Numbered from the stretch's first letter, positions 36,132 to 44,591 are shown. The stretch: DNA of 64,000 nucleotides from Micromonospora violae (GCF_004217135.1 NZ_SHKK01000001.1:4216001-4280000), one strand, 5' to 3'. Numbers and translations are program-made. Notes: a model not told the origin generated them from the sequence alone.

Positions 36132-36252
36132 CCCGGCAAGGCCGCAGGCCCGGCAAGGCCACGGACCCGCAAGCCGCAGACCCGGCAAGGCCACGGACCC
36201 GACAGGGCCGCAGGCCCGGCAAGGCCACGGACCCGACAGGGCCGCAGACCCG
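36132..36252. repeat. 34-base tandem repeat, about 3.5 copies
   Basis: CCCGGCAAGGCCACGGACCC-type units recur at 36132, 36149, 36181 and 36215 with GACAGGGCCGCAG linkers. The array ends at the comEC stop codon. Confidence 0.75.
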
Positions 36253-36254
36253 GC

Positions 36255-38708
36255 TCAGGGCTGTCGGCCTGCGGGCACGCCTCGCCGGGCCACCGCCAGA
36301 CCGGCGCCCATTCGGACCGCCGCCACGTCGCCGTCCGTGTCGGTACGCAGCACCCGCACGCCGCCCCTGCCCAGCCGGGCGAGCAGCCCCGGACTTGGGT
36401 GCCCGTAGGTGTTGCCCGTGCCCACCGGCACGAGCGCCACCGTCGGCCGCACCGCGTCGAGGAAGCCCGGGTCCTGGTACGCCGAGCCGTGGTGCGCGAC
36501 CTTCAGCACGTCCGCCCGGAGCTGGCCGGGTGCCGCCCGCGCCACCATCGCGTGCTGCTCCTCGGTCTCCGCGTCACCGGCCAGCAGGATCCGCACCCCG
36601 GCCACGGTGGCCCGCAGCACCAGCGAGTTGTTGTTCGGGTCGGATCTCGTCCCGGCCAGCGGGTACGGCGGGCCGAGCACCAACAGGTCGACTCCACCCA
36701 CCGGATGGCGAGCGCCGGCCACGGTGGTCAGCAGCGCGGCCCGCCCGCCAGCGGCCGCGGCCCGAACCAGGTCCCGGCCGCCCTCCGGGTCGGTAGACGA
36801 TGGCGTCAGCACGGCACCCACCCGCCTCCCTCGGAACACCCCGGCCACCCCGCCCACATGATCCGCGTGAAAGTGACTGATCACCAGCAGGGGGACCTCC
36901 CGTACGCCGAGCCGACGCAGGCAACCGTCCACCGCCCCTGGTTCCGGCCCGGCGTCCACCACCACCGCCCGACCGGGGGCGACCGGAAGCACCAGGGCGT
37001 CGCCCTGACCCACCGCGCACGCCACCACCACCCAACCGGCCGGCGGCCAGCCGGCGGCTACCAGCCGAACCGGCAGGGCACCCACCACGGCGGCGACCCC
37101 GACCACCGCCACCAGTCGGCGGACGAGTGGCCGGCGCACCGCGATCAGCAGCGCAACGGTCAGGCCGGTCAGCAGCAGGGCACCGGGCACCCCGCCCGGC
37201 CACGGCAGGGTGCCGCCCGGCAGTCGAGCGCCCTGCCGGGCGATGACCACCAACCACCAGGCCGGCCAACTCGCCAGCCACGCGACGAACTCGGCACCGG
37301 CCGGCCAGAGCGGCGACACCATGGCCGCCAGGACGCCCAGTACGGTCGCTGGCGCGATGGCCGGCACCGCCAGGAGGTTGGCCGGCACCGCCACCAAGCT
37401 CACCGTGCCGGAGATCCCGGCGACGACCGGGCCGCAGGCGAGTTGGGCGGCCGCCGGCACGGCCAGCGCCTCGGCCAACCCGGGCGGTACGCCCCGCCGA
37501 CGCAGCCCGTCCCGCCAGCGCGGTGCGAGCAGCAGCAGGCCACCGGTGGCCAGCACGGAGAGCGCGAACCCGGGGTCGCCGGCCAACTCGGGATCGACGA
37601 GCACCAGCACGGTCACGGCGGTGGCCAACGCGGGCAGCGCCGCGCGCGGACGACCGGCGGCGAGGGCAGCGAGCCCGATCGCTCCCATCGTGGCGGCCCG
37701 TACGACGCTCGGCGACGGGCGGACCAGAATGACGAACCCCACCAGCGCCACCCCACACAGCGTGGCGGCGAGCCACGGACCGGCCCTCGACCACCGGGCC
37801 AGCAACAACACCGCACCCACCACGATCGCCACGTTGGAGCCGGAAACCGCGTTGAGATGAGTCATTCCGGTGGCCCGAAAGTCCTCCTCGACGGCGGGTG
37901 GCAATCGGCTGGTGTCGCCCACCACCAGACCGGGCAGCAGCCCGCCGGGGTCGTCGGGCAGCGGAGCGCAGGCGCGTTGCAGGCCGGTACGCAGCGTCCC
38001 GGCGGCCCGCTGCGCCCAGGACGGCGCGCCGTGCCGCTCCGGTGGGTCGTTGGTGCTGAGCACTGCCGCGGTGAGGTCGCCACCGCGCGGAACGCCGAGC
38101 CGGCCGTCGGCGGTGAGGCGCTGCCCGGGCAGCAAGCCCCGCCACGCCGGGTCGGTCGCCAGGACGAGCAGTCGCACCGAGGCGTGGACCCGCCCGCCGT
38201 CCGGGCCGGTGAGCCGCACCAGCTCGGTCGACACCAGCACCATGCCCGGCCGACCGGCGCTCCGGATCGGACGCGGATCGTCCCGGACGACCAGGTCGGC
38301 GGTGACCGGAGCGCGTTGCTCGGCCAGGGCGCGGATCGCCGGCGCGTCGCGCACGGCGAGCCGGGCGGCGGTGGCCGCACCACCGCAGAGCACGCCGAGG
38401 CCGACCGCCACGACAACCCACCCGTAGCGCCGCACCACGGCTCGGGGACGGCCGAGGCGGCCGAGCAGGTGCATTGCACCAACCCCGACCAGACCGGCCG
38501 CCGCGCCGGCCACCAGCAGGACGGCCCGGCTCCCGAGGTGCAGGCCGGCGAGCGCGGTGAGCCAGGCCGCCACGGCGAGCCCGGCCAGTCGCAGATCCGG
38601 TGGCTGGGACGGAGCCCCGCCGGCCGTCGACACGGCCTGAGCCGGCTCGGCCCGGGGCCGGCGCTGGGCGATGCGCGGCGGCGGTGGACCAGTGGCGGAC
38701 CCGCTCAC
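36255..38708 (-). CDS. comEC: ComEC/Rec2 family DNA internalisation protein
   Basis: 817 residues. N-terminal membrane and DUF4131 region (to about 250), competence domain (about 260-500, with GLVVGDTSRLP and THLNAVSGSNVAIV), and a C-terminal metallo-beta-lactamase domain with HFHADHVGG at 612-620. It forms the channel for single-stranded DNA uptake and may act as nuclease. GTG 38708 overlaps the comEA stop (GTGA). Actinobacteria with comEA/comEC are not generally shown to be naturally competent. Confidence 0.93.
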   Translation of the reverse strand: MSGSATGPPPPRIAQRRPRAEPAQAVSTAGGAPSQPPDLRLAGLAVAAWLTALAGLHLGSRAVLLVAGAAAGLVGVGAMHLLGRLGRPRAVVRRYGWVVVAVGLGVLCGGAATAARLAVRDAPAIRALAEQRAPVTADLVVRDDPRPIRSAGRPGMVLVSTELVRLTGPDGGRVHASVRLLVLATDPAWRGLLPGQRLTADGRLGVPRGGDLTAAVLSTNDPPERHGAPSWAQRAAGTLRTGLQRACAPLPDDPGGLLPGLVVGDTSRLPPAVEEDFRATGMTHLNAVSGSNVAIVVGAVLLLARWSRAGPWLAATLCGVALVGFVILVRPSPSVVRAATMGAIGLAALAAGRPRAALPALATAVTVLVLVDPELAGDPGFALSVLATGGLLLLAPRWRDGLRRRGVPPGLAEALAVPAAAQLACGPVVAGISGTVSLVAVPANLLAVPAIAPATVLGVLAAMVSPLWPAGAEFVAWLASWPAWWLVVIARQGARLPGGTLPWPGGVPGALLLTGLTVALLIAVRRPLVRRLVAVVGVAAVVGALPVRLVAAGWPPAGWVVVACAVGQGDALVLPVAPGRAVVVDAGPEPGAVDGCLRRLGVREVPLLVISHFHADHVGGVAGVFRGRRVGAVLTPSSTDPEGGRDLVRAAAAGGRAALLTTVAGARHPVGGVDLLVLGPPYPLAGTRSDPNNNSLVLRATVAGVRILLAGDAETEEQHAMVARAAPGQLRADVLKVAHHGSAYQDPGFLDAVRPTVALVPVGTGNTYGHPSPGLLARLGRGGVRVLRTDTDGDVAAVRMGAGLAVARRGVPAGRQP

Positions 38709-39541
38709 ACCGTCACCAGGTCCTTGAGCTGCTCGTAGCGGGCATCACCGATCCCGTCGACCTGGCGTAGGTCGCCAACGGATGTGAACCCGCCGTGCTG
38801 ATCGCGATGGGTGAGGATGCGTTGGGCGAGCACCGGCCCGACCCCGGGCAGCGCATCGAGCTGCGCCAGGGTGGCGGTGTTGAGATTCAGCGGCCCGCCG
38901 GCGGGCGCCACACCGCCCGCCGCAGGCCCGGCCGCACCGCCCGGCACCGGCGGTGGCGTCACCCCGACCACGATCAACTCGCCGTCGGTGACCTTGCGGG
39001 CGGGGTTGAGCAGCGCCACGTCGACTCCGGGCAACGCGCCGCCGGCCGCCTGAACCGCGTCGGCGAGACGGGAGCCGGCCGGCAGGCGTACCAAACCTGG
39101 TTTTCGAACCTTGCCCGCGACCGCCACCACCAATTCGCCGGAGCCGGGCGCGCTGGGCTCACCCGCCGGCGTGGCCGACACGGCGTCGCTGAGCAGCGGG
39201 GTGACCGGCTCCGACCGGGGTCGAGCCTGCCAGGCCCAACCTGCCGCACCCAGGACCACCACCACGGCCACCACTGCCAGGGCCCGCACGCCCCGCCGCC
39301 CGGGGTCGAACGCCCCCGGCCCGGGCAACCGCGACTCGGGCGGAGCCGCAAGGCCGTCCGACGCCGGCTCGACGACCGGCGCGGCGGACCGGGAGGTCAG
39401 CGCGTCCGTGAGTGGCGCGCCGACCACGGACGACGGGGGTACGCCCGGGATCGGCGCTGCTGGCCGGGGAAGCGGTGCGACACCCGTCTCCGTCAGCCGG
39501 CGCAGGCGCTGGCGTACCTCTGTCTCCTCGTCGTGCGACAC
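38705..39541 (-). CDS. comEA: ComEA family DNA-binding protein
   Basis: 278 residues. A disordered cytoplasmic N-terminus, one membrane segment (residues 85-104), an SLBB domain (about 136-193) and a C-terminal helix-hairpin-helix pair (LNLNTATLAQLDALPGVGPVLAQRI, from 217). It binds double-stranded DNA outside the membrane and hands it to ComEC. GTG 39541 start. Two DnaA-box-like sites lie 50-80 bases upstream. Confidence 0.93.
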   Translation of the reverse strand: MSHDEETEVRQRLRRLTETGVAPLPRPAAPIPGVPPSSVVGAPLTDALTSRSAAPVVEPASDGLAAPPESRLPGPGAFDPGRRGVRALAVVAVVVVLGAAGWAWQARPRSEPVTPLLSDAVSATPAGEPSAPGSGELVVAVAGKVRKPGLVRLPAGSRLADAVQAAGGALPGVDVALLNPARKVTDGELIVVGVTPPPVPGGAAGPAAGGVAPAGGPLNLNTATLAQLDALPGVGPVLAQRILTHRDQHGGFTSVGDLRQVDGIGDARYEQLKDLVTV

Positions 39542-39592
39542 AGCGCGACGCTATGGCGGCGGCCGGGGCGGTGGAGGGTGAACGCCTCGCCC

Positions 39593-39620
39593 TGTGGACA
39601 GTCGTCACCACTGTGGACAA
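39593..39620. promoter_or_regulatory. pair of DnaA-box-like sites upstream of comEA
   Basis: TGTGGACAG (39593-39601) and TGTGGACAA (39612-39620) read CTGTCCACA and TTGTCCACA on the minus strand. The second is a perfect match to the DnaA-box consensus and the first differs by one base. They are 19 bases apart in the 102-base gap before comEA. Confidence 0.5.
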
Positions 39621-39643
39621 CGCCCTGATCATGCTCGAATCTG

Positions 39644-40450
39644 CTAGGCGCGGAGCCGAGCGCGATGTGACCTGGGAAAACCGGCATATCCGAATCCTGC
39701 GTGGACCCGCCCGGGCACGCCTGACCGTCCGCCGGGCAACCCCGTCAGCCCACGAACACCGCGAGCCTGCCGTTTGACGGCGCTTCCCCAGGTGGGCTGC
39801 GGGTCGGTGGCATAGGGCTGGCCGACCGGCTGCGGGGTGTCATCCTCGGGCCGGGGCCGCCCGGCCAGCATGCAGAGCACGGCGAGAACGACGAAGACGA
39901 CCGGCAGGAGGGCGAAGTTGCCCGGACCGGTGGCGACCTCCTCGGGCGAGCGCGGGTCGACCAGGCCCTCAGGGTCCCGCACCACGACGACGCGTTGCCC
40001 CACCGTGCCTTCCGGGTTGTTCGACGCGCCGATGCTGCTCCCCGGCCACATTCCCAGTTCACCGGGAATGCGCCGGTCGTACTGGTCGGCGAGTGTGTAG
40101 TAGAGGTGACGACCCTCCTCGCTGCCGTCCCGCACATCGATCACGGTCGCCACGACCCGTTCACCGCGAAGCGTGAGCACTGCCGCCCACAGCGACCCGG
40201 CGGCCACGAACATGAGGAGGGAGCTGAGCAGCCAGGCCACCGACAGCATGATCATCCGGGGTGGCGGCGAGGCCACCAGACCAGCCACCACCAGGGCGGC
40301 GCACCACACCACGGTGCCCGGCACGACCACCTCGTCGGCGCGGATCCGGGTTGTTGCGGCCAGGGCACCGATCGCACCGGTGAGGGTGAACACCAGCAGA
40401 TACCACGCGCCCAGTCGGTTGATGAAACGACGACGACCACGGGTCCTCAT
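39644..40450 (-). CDS. membrane protein, hypothetical (DUF3592-like)
   Basis: 268 residues from ATG 40450. Three N-terminal membrane segments, an extracytoplasmic domain with LRGERVVATVIDVRDGSEEG (reminiscent of DUF3592), one further membrane segment (LLPVVFVVLAVLCML) and a basic tail. The longer frame up to 41098 crosses the VOC gene and is rejected. Role unknown. Confidence 0.7.
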   Translation of the reverse strand: MRTRGRRRFINRLGAWYLLVFTLTGAIGALAATTRIRADEVVVPGTVVWCAALVVAGLVASPPPRMIMLSVAWLLSSLLMFVAAGSLWAAVLTLRGERVVATVIDVRDGSEEGRHLYYTLADQYDRRIPGELGMWPGSSIGASNNPEGTVGQRVVVVRDPEGLVDPRSPEEVATGPGNFALLPVVFVVLAVLCMLAGRPRPEDDTPQPVGQPYATDPQPTWGSAVKRQARGVRGLTGLPGGRSGVPGRVHAGFGYAGFPRSHRARLRA

Positions 40451-40481
40451 GGCGGCAGGGTAGGACCGGCAGGCAACGGCC

Positions 40482-40528
40482 GGACCGTGTCGGCTCCGGC
40501 GGACACACCACCAGAGCCGACACCGTCC
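40482..40528 (-). terminator. hairpin terminator after VOC gene
   Basis: 18-base arms (40482-40499 and 40511-40528) pair with two mismatches over an 11-base loop, 12 bases past the VOC stop. Confidence 0.65.
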
Positions 40529-40539
40529 TGGACGAGCAG

Positions 40540-40914
40540 CTACAGGTACGGCCGGGTGATGATCTCGATGGCGTGGCCGGCGGGGTCGAAGAAGTAGAAA
40601 CCCCGTCCACCGTGCTCGGTGTTGGTCTCCCCCTCCCGCTGGAGCTGGGGATCGGCCCAGTACGTGATGCCACGCCGCTGCACGAACGCCAGGCACCGTA
40701 CGAACAACTCGTCGTCGACGAGGAACGCGTAGTGCTGCATCTGGATATCCACCGGCGGCTCGGCGAACTGGAGCAGCACGCCCTCGTCCAACTGGACGTT
40801 GACGAACGGCCCCCACGCAGGCGCCTCCGGCAGCTCGAACAGTTCCCGGTAGAACGCCGCCGAGGCGCTCTTGTCCTTGCTGGCGATGATGGTGTGGTTG
40901 AACGTGACTGTCAT
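40540..40914 (-). CDS. VOC (glyoxalase/dioxygenase superfamily) protein
   Basis: 124 residues: one pair of beta-alpha-beta-beta-beta units typical of VOC proteins, with NHTIIASKDKSASAAFYREL at the start and GFYFFDPAGHAIEIITRPY at the end, where a metal-binding Glu lies. Could be a lyase, dioxygenase or resistance protein; not resolved. ATG 40914 is supported by the family N-terminus; the upstream 30 codons have no family match. Confidence 0.82.
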   Translation of the reverse strand: MTVTFNHTIIASKDKSASAAFYRELFELPEAPAWGPFVNVQLDEGVLLQFAEPPVDIQMQHYAFLVDDELFVRCLAFVQRRGITYWADPQLQREGETNTEHGGRGFYFFDPAGHAIEIITRPYL

Positions 40915-41142
40915 GCGTACCGTCGTCTTCCCGGTCGATCCGAAGACCCGGCCGGAGGCCACAGTGCTCACCCAGCCACCCAGATGACGAAGCCCCGAAG
41001 GCACCGACGCCCCCGGATCCCGCCCGAGAGACGCGTGAGTCGCATCGATCTCGGCGTAGTGGCTGAAGTAGCCAGAACCTCCGGGGGGGTAGGCCCATCT
41101 GGGGCGCGCACGGAGGCTAACACAGCCGACCGAGCCGCTTGT

Positions 41143-41354
41143 TCACCGTTTTTGAAGCATGACGGATGCGACTTCTGCCAGAAGCGCCAACGCCCAGTCG
41201 AGCTGTCGAGCTGTCGACAGTCGTCGTGTCCCCGGCACTCCAGGCACCCGCCCGCCCGCCACGGCCGGTCGAGCGCCCGGGTCCAGTGAACATCGAGTAC
41301 GCGGTTAGCTATGAACAGTTCGGTCGCCGCGGATACCGGTTCATCGATTGGCAT
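41143..41354 (-). pseudogene. small Cys-rich hypothetical protein, frameshifted by an 8-base duplication
   Basis: From ATG 41354 the frame reads MPIDEPVSAATELFIANRVL and continues to CLECRGHDDCRQLD, then loses sense. At 41197-41212 the octamer GTCGAGCT is present twice. With one copy removed, the frame continues DWALALLAEVASVMLQKR and stops at 41145-41143, giving a tidy 67-residue protein with a CxxC-x5-C pattern. As it stands, translation is diverted into a long nonsense tail to 40968. The gene diverges from the GntR gene; partners of this kind are seen beside small GntR regulators. Confidence 0.7.
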
Positions 41355-41450
41355 GTTCCACGCCTCCACGCGATCCGAGGTAGCCCGCCCTGGGGGTCGA
41401 AGCCTTGTGACGAACTCCCTCAGGGCGGGCGGACCGGATACCTCAGGAGT

Positions 41451-41596
41451 GCTGAAGTCCGGGAGCACCCGGTCACTATCTCACTGTATCCACTGTCTCA
41501 GTGTAGTCAAGTTCTCACTGTCTCCACTTTGCTGCGTTGTCACCTTGTCTCGACCACGTCCGGGCTGGAAACATGATCTCCGCTGAAGTCCGGGAG
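41451..41596. repeat. direct repeat GCTGAAGTCCGGGAG
   Basis: Perfect 15-base copies at 41451-41465 and 41582-41596 bracket the operator-like region; the second copy also supplies the GGGAG ribosome binding site of the GntR gene. Confidence 0.8.
41482..41530 (+). promoter_or_regulatory. repeated operator-like motif before GntR gene
   Basis: CACTGTATCCACTGT (41482-41496) and CACTGTCTCCACTTT (41516-41530) are near-identical direct repeats with 9-base internal periodicity; between them CACTG-TCT-CAGTG (41491-41503) is palindromic. This low-GC patch in a GC-rich gap is a likely promoter with GntR autoregulatory sites. Confidence 0.5.
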
Positions 41597-41604
41597 AGCC
41601 GCTC

Positions 41605-41826
41605 ATGCCGACGAGACCACCGCACTACCGCCGCGTGGCGGATGACATCGAGCAGAAGATCCGCTCGGGCGAATACTCGCCTGGCCAACAATTGCCGTCG
41701 GTGTCCGAGATAGGCGAGCTGTACAACGTGGCGCGCTCCACGGCCTATCGGGCCGTCAAGGAGCTGCACGAGCGGAACCTGATTTACGGTCAACAGGGCC
41801 AGGGCGTCTTCGTCGCCGACAGCTGA
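41605..41826 (+). CDS. small GntR family transcriptional regulator (DNA-binding domain only)
   Basis: 73 residues: a complete GntR winged helix (YRRVADDIEQKIRSGEYSPGQQLPS, then helix-turn-helix SEIGELYNVARSTAYRAVKEL and wing GQGVFVADS) with no effector domain. GGGAG lies about 9 bases before ATG 41605. Such short GntR proteins are common in Micromonosporaceae and Streptomyces, often next to small divergent genes. Likely controls itself and the broken partner. Confidence 0.88.
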   Translation: MPTRPPHYRRVADDIEQKIRSGEYSPGQQLPSVSEIGELYNVARSTAYRAVKELHERNLIYGQQGQGVFVADS

Positions 41827-41847
41827 GATCCGGGGCTCGGAGAACGG

Positions 41848-42621
41848 TCAGCGGGCCTCGGGGTCGAGGCCGAGCACGGCCCGTCCGCCGTCCACCGGCA
41901 ACGTCACTCCGTTGACGAAGCTCGCCGCGGGCGACAGCAGGTACGCGACCGCCTCGGCCACCTCGTCGACCCGCCCGATCCGGCCCACCGGGTGTAGCCG
42001 GGTCAGCTCGGCGTCGATCCACTGCGCCTGGCTGGGCTCCTGCGTGGCGAGGAAGTCGGTGTGCCGCTCGGTGGCAATCGAGCCGAGCGCGACCGCGTTG
42101 GCGCGGATGCCGTACCTGCCGTACTCGACGGCCAGCGCCCGGGTCAGCCCTTCCACGGCGGCCTTCGCTGTCGCGTACGGCAGGGCACCGGACACCGGCC
42201 GACGGGCCTGGTGCGACGAGACGTTGACGATTGCGCCACCGGCGGCGCGGGCCAGGAAGCGGCGGACGGCGACCGCCGCGCCCACCACGGCTGGGCGCAG
42301 ATTCAGCCCGATCAGGTCCAGCACCGTGTCGGCCGACGTGGAGTGCAGCGCGGCATCGCGGAACACCGCTGCGTTGTTCACCCAGCCGCTCAACGGCGCG
42401 GCGCGATCCGCCAACTCCGCGGCGCGCTCCGCCACCTGCTCGTCGGCGGCGTCGCCGACCACCGCGACGAGCCGATCGGCGGCCGGGTGGCCCGCCAACC
42501 AGTCGACCGCGTCGGCGTCGCGTTCCAGGACGACGATGGTGGCGCCCGTCGCCAGCAGTCGTTCCACCACCGCACGGCCGACACCGCGACCGCCTCCGGT
42601 CACCACGCACGACGTGGGCAC
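41848..42621 (-). CDS. SDR family oxidoreductase
   Basis: 257 residues. Cofactor site TGGGRGVG, NNAA, NVSSHQ and YATAK with both catalytic residues. Substrate unknown. ATG 42621 is three bases past the degV stop, so it follows degV in one transcript. It converges with the GntR gene. Confidence 0.88.
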   Translation of the reverse strand: MPTSCVVTGGGRGVGRAVVERLLATGATIVVLERDADAVDWLAGHPAADRLVAVVGDAADEQVAERAAELADRAAPLSGWVNNAAVFRDAALHSTSADTVLDLIGLNLRPAVVGAAVAVRRFLARAAGGAIVNVSSHQARRPVSGALPYATAKAAVEGLTRALAVEYGRYGIRANAVALGSIATERHTDFLATQEPSQAQWIDAELTRLHPVGRIGRVDEVAEAVAYLLSPAASFVNGVTLPVDGGRAVLGLDPEAR

Positions 42622-42624
42622 GGC

Positions 42625-43479
42625 TCAGCCCTCCGGTCGGCGGTGAACGACCACGCAGGCCAGGCCCGGTCCCGCGTGCGCGGCGACGACGGCGCCCGCC
42701 TCGGAGACGTACGTGTCGTGCAGCCGGTCGCCGAACCGCTCGGTCAGCGCGGCGCGCAACGCCTCGGCCCGTTGTGGTGCGGCCAGGTGGTGCACCCCGA
42801 GATCCACGTCGTCGTCGCCGGCCGCCTCCACGGCCAGCTCCACGAGACGGGCCACTCCCCTACTGGCGGTGCGGACCTTCTCGCGCAGCACGATCGTCCC
42901 GCCCGGCATGTGCATGATCGGCTTGACGGACAGCGCGGTGCCGACCAACGCCTCGGCCGCGTTGATCCGGCCGCCCCGGCGGAGGAACTCCAGCGTGTCG
43001 ACGTAGAACCAGACGGTGGTGCGGTCGATGGCGGCGAGCGCCGCGCCGCGTACCCCGACAAGGTCGGCACCGGCTTCAGCGGCGGTGGCGGCGGCGATGG
43101 CCGGGAAGCCCAGCCCCATCCCCGCGGAGCGGCTGTCCACGACCTCGACCCGGCCGTCCAGGTCGGCGGCGGCGAGCCGGGCGGCCTCCACGGTGCCGGA
43201 CAGCGCGGCGGAGATGTGCACCGAGACGATCCCGTCGGCGCCGGCGTCGAGCAGTCGGCGGTACGTCCGGGCGAACTGCTCGGGCGCCGGGCGGGAGGTG
43301 GTCGCCGTGACCCGGCGGGCGCTCAGTGCCAGGGTCGCGTCGGCCGGCTGGGTCTCCACCCCCTCCAGCCCTTCCGCGCCGTTGAGCACGACGGTCAACG
43401 GCACGACGGTCAGCCGGTGCGCCTGCACCAGGTCAGGCGGAAGGTAGGCGGTGGAGTCGATGACAACCGCGACGGGCAT
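42625..43479 (-). CDS. DegV family fatty acid-binding protein
   Basis: 284 residues. DegV proteins (FakB-like) bind an acyl chain between two domains and can present it to a FakA kinase. Motifs: VAVVIDSTAYLP, the TTSRPAPEQF loop and SVHISAALSGT, which contact the carboxylate. ATG 43479 is used; GTG 43488 adds three residues. Same position (next to the phosphatase and rsfS) as Rv2417c. Confidence 0.88.
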   Translation of the reverse strand: MPVAVVIDSTAYLPPDLVQAHRLTVVPLTVVLNGAEGLEGVETQPADATLALSARRVTATTSRPAPEQFARTYRRLLDAGADGIVSVHISAALSGTVEAARLAAADLDGRVEVVDSRSAGMGLGFPAIAAATAAEAGADLVGVRGAALAAIDRTTVWFYVDTLEFLRRGGRINAAEALVGTALSVKPIMHMPGGTIVLREKVRTASRGVARLVELAVEAAGDDDVDLGVHHLAAPQRAEALRAALTERFGDRLHDTYVSEAGAVVAAHAGPGLACVVVHRRPEG

Positions 43480-43527
43480 GCCCGGCACGCTAGCCGATTG
43501 AGGCCGTGAACGCCGAGGCGCGAGTGC

Positions 43528-44187
43528 TCAGACCGCGTCGACGGCGACCGGGGCGGTGATCAGGCCGACGTTGTGCGCCCGCAACTGCCAGCCACTGACG
43601 TCCTGCGGACGCCCGATGGCCGGCGCACGGTCGTCGTGCCGTAGCTCACTCCAGTGGCAGTTGGCCAGCGAGCCGACGGAGCGCAGCACGCCGGTGTCCC
43701 AGCCCAGCAGATGGCCCATGCCCTGTCGGGAGGCGCCACCGTGAGTGGCGATCACCACCGTGCCGCCGGCTGCGGCCTCGGCCGCCTCCCGCAGCGCGGC
43801 ACCGACCCGCTCGCCGAGGTCGTGCAGGGGCTCCACATCCGCGCCCGGGTTGGGGTCGCCGGCCCGCCAGCGCGCGTACTCATCGGGAAATCGCTCGGCG
43901 ACCTCGGTGAGGTGCAGACCCTGCCACTGGCCGAAGCGCCGCTCGCGCAGCCGGGCGTCGGTGCGGACCGGCAGGCCCGTCAGCGCGGCGAGCGCAGCGG
44001 CGGTCTCCGCGGCGCGGCTCAGGTCGCTGGCCACGATGGCGTCGGGCCGCAGCGCCGCGAGCAGCGGCGCGGCGGCGCGAGCCTGGTCGCGACCACGCTC
44101 GTTGAGGGGTACGTCGAGCTGCCCCTGGACGCGGTTGGCGGCGTTCCAGTCGGTGTTGCCGTGCCGCCAGACGATCAGTCGGGTCAT
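43528..44187 (-). CDS. histidine phosphatase family protein (GpgP-position)
   Basis: 219 residues. Phosphoglycerate mutase-like fold: RHG at residues 8-10, WNAANRVQGQLDVPLNERG, SDLSRAAETA and THGG with the second His. By conserved position between degV and rsfS it matches Rv2419c, the glucosyl-3-phosphoglycerate phosphatase GpgP; function here is inferred only. ATG 44187 overlaps the rsfS stop (ATGA). Confidence 0.88.
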   Translation of the reverse strand: MTRLIVWRHGNTDWNAANRVQGQLDVPLNERGRDQARAAAPLLAALRPDAIVASDLSRAAETAAALAALTGLPVRTDARLRERRFGQWQGLHLTEVAERFPDEYARWRAGDPNPGADVEPLHDLGERVGAALREAAEAAAGGTVVIATHGGASRQGMGHLLGWDTGVLRSVGSLANCHWSELRHDDRAPAIGRPQDVSGWQLRAHNVGLITAPVAVDAV

Positions 44188-44591
44188 TCGGCTGCGGCGG
44201 ACCCGCTGGCGTCGGCCTCGACCAGGTCGCGATCGACGAACGGGATGGTGGGGCAGTCCTTCCAGAGGCGGTCGAGCCCGTAGAACTCGCGCTCCTCGGT
44301 GTGCTGGACGTGCACCACGATGTCGACGTAGTCGAGCAGCACCCAACGGCCACCACGCTCGCCCTCGCGCCGCACCGGCTTCGCCTTCTCCGGCAGCTCC
44401 AGCAGGCTCTCCTCGATGGCGTCGACGATGGCCAGCACCTGACGCTCGTTGGGGGCAGCGGCGAGCACGAACGCGTCGGTGATGGCGAGCTGGTCGCCGA
44501 CGTCGATGATCGCGATGTCCTGCGCCTTCTTGTCGGCGGCGGCCTGGGCAGCCGCGATGGCCAGCTCGTGAGCGCGTTCGGAAACTGTCAC
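44184..44591 (-). CDS. rsfS: ribosome silencing factor RsfS
   Basis: 135 residues. Binds L14 on the 50S subunit and blocks joining under starvation. Motifs DIAIIDVGDQLAITDAFVLA, ERQVLAIVDAIEE and GRWVLLDYVDIVVHVQHTEEREFYGLDRLW. GTG 44591 has GAAGGAGAA upstream; the longer frame to 44690 lacks support. Follows nadD as in most actinobacteria. Confidence 0.95.
   Translation of the reverse strand: MTVSERAHELAIAAAQAAADKKAQDIAIIDVGDQLAITDAFVLAAAPNERQVLAIVDAIEESLLELPEKAKPVRREGERGGRWVLLDYVDIVVHVQHTEEREFYGLDRLWKDCPTIPFVDRDLVEADASGSAAAE

Noticed and set aside
36126..36257. Possible CRISPR array in the tandem repeats near comEC
   Set aside because: No unique spacers of constant length between repeats, and no cas genes nearby.
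39644..41098. N-terminally extended version of the hypothetical membrane protein
   Set aside because: The extension runs through the VOC gene in another frame; ATG 40450 precedes the first membrane segment.
40968..41468. 166-residue minus frame as a gene
   Set aside because: Its N-terminal part before ATG 41354 and its C-terminal part after the octamer duplication have no family sense; better explained as a frameshifted 67-residue gene.
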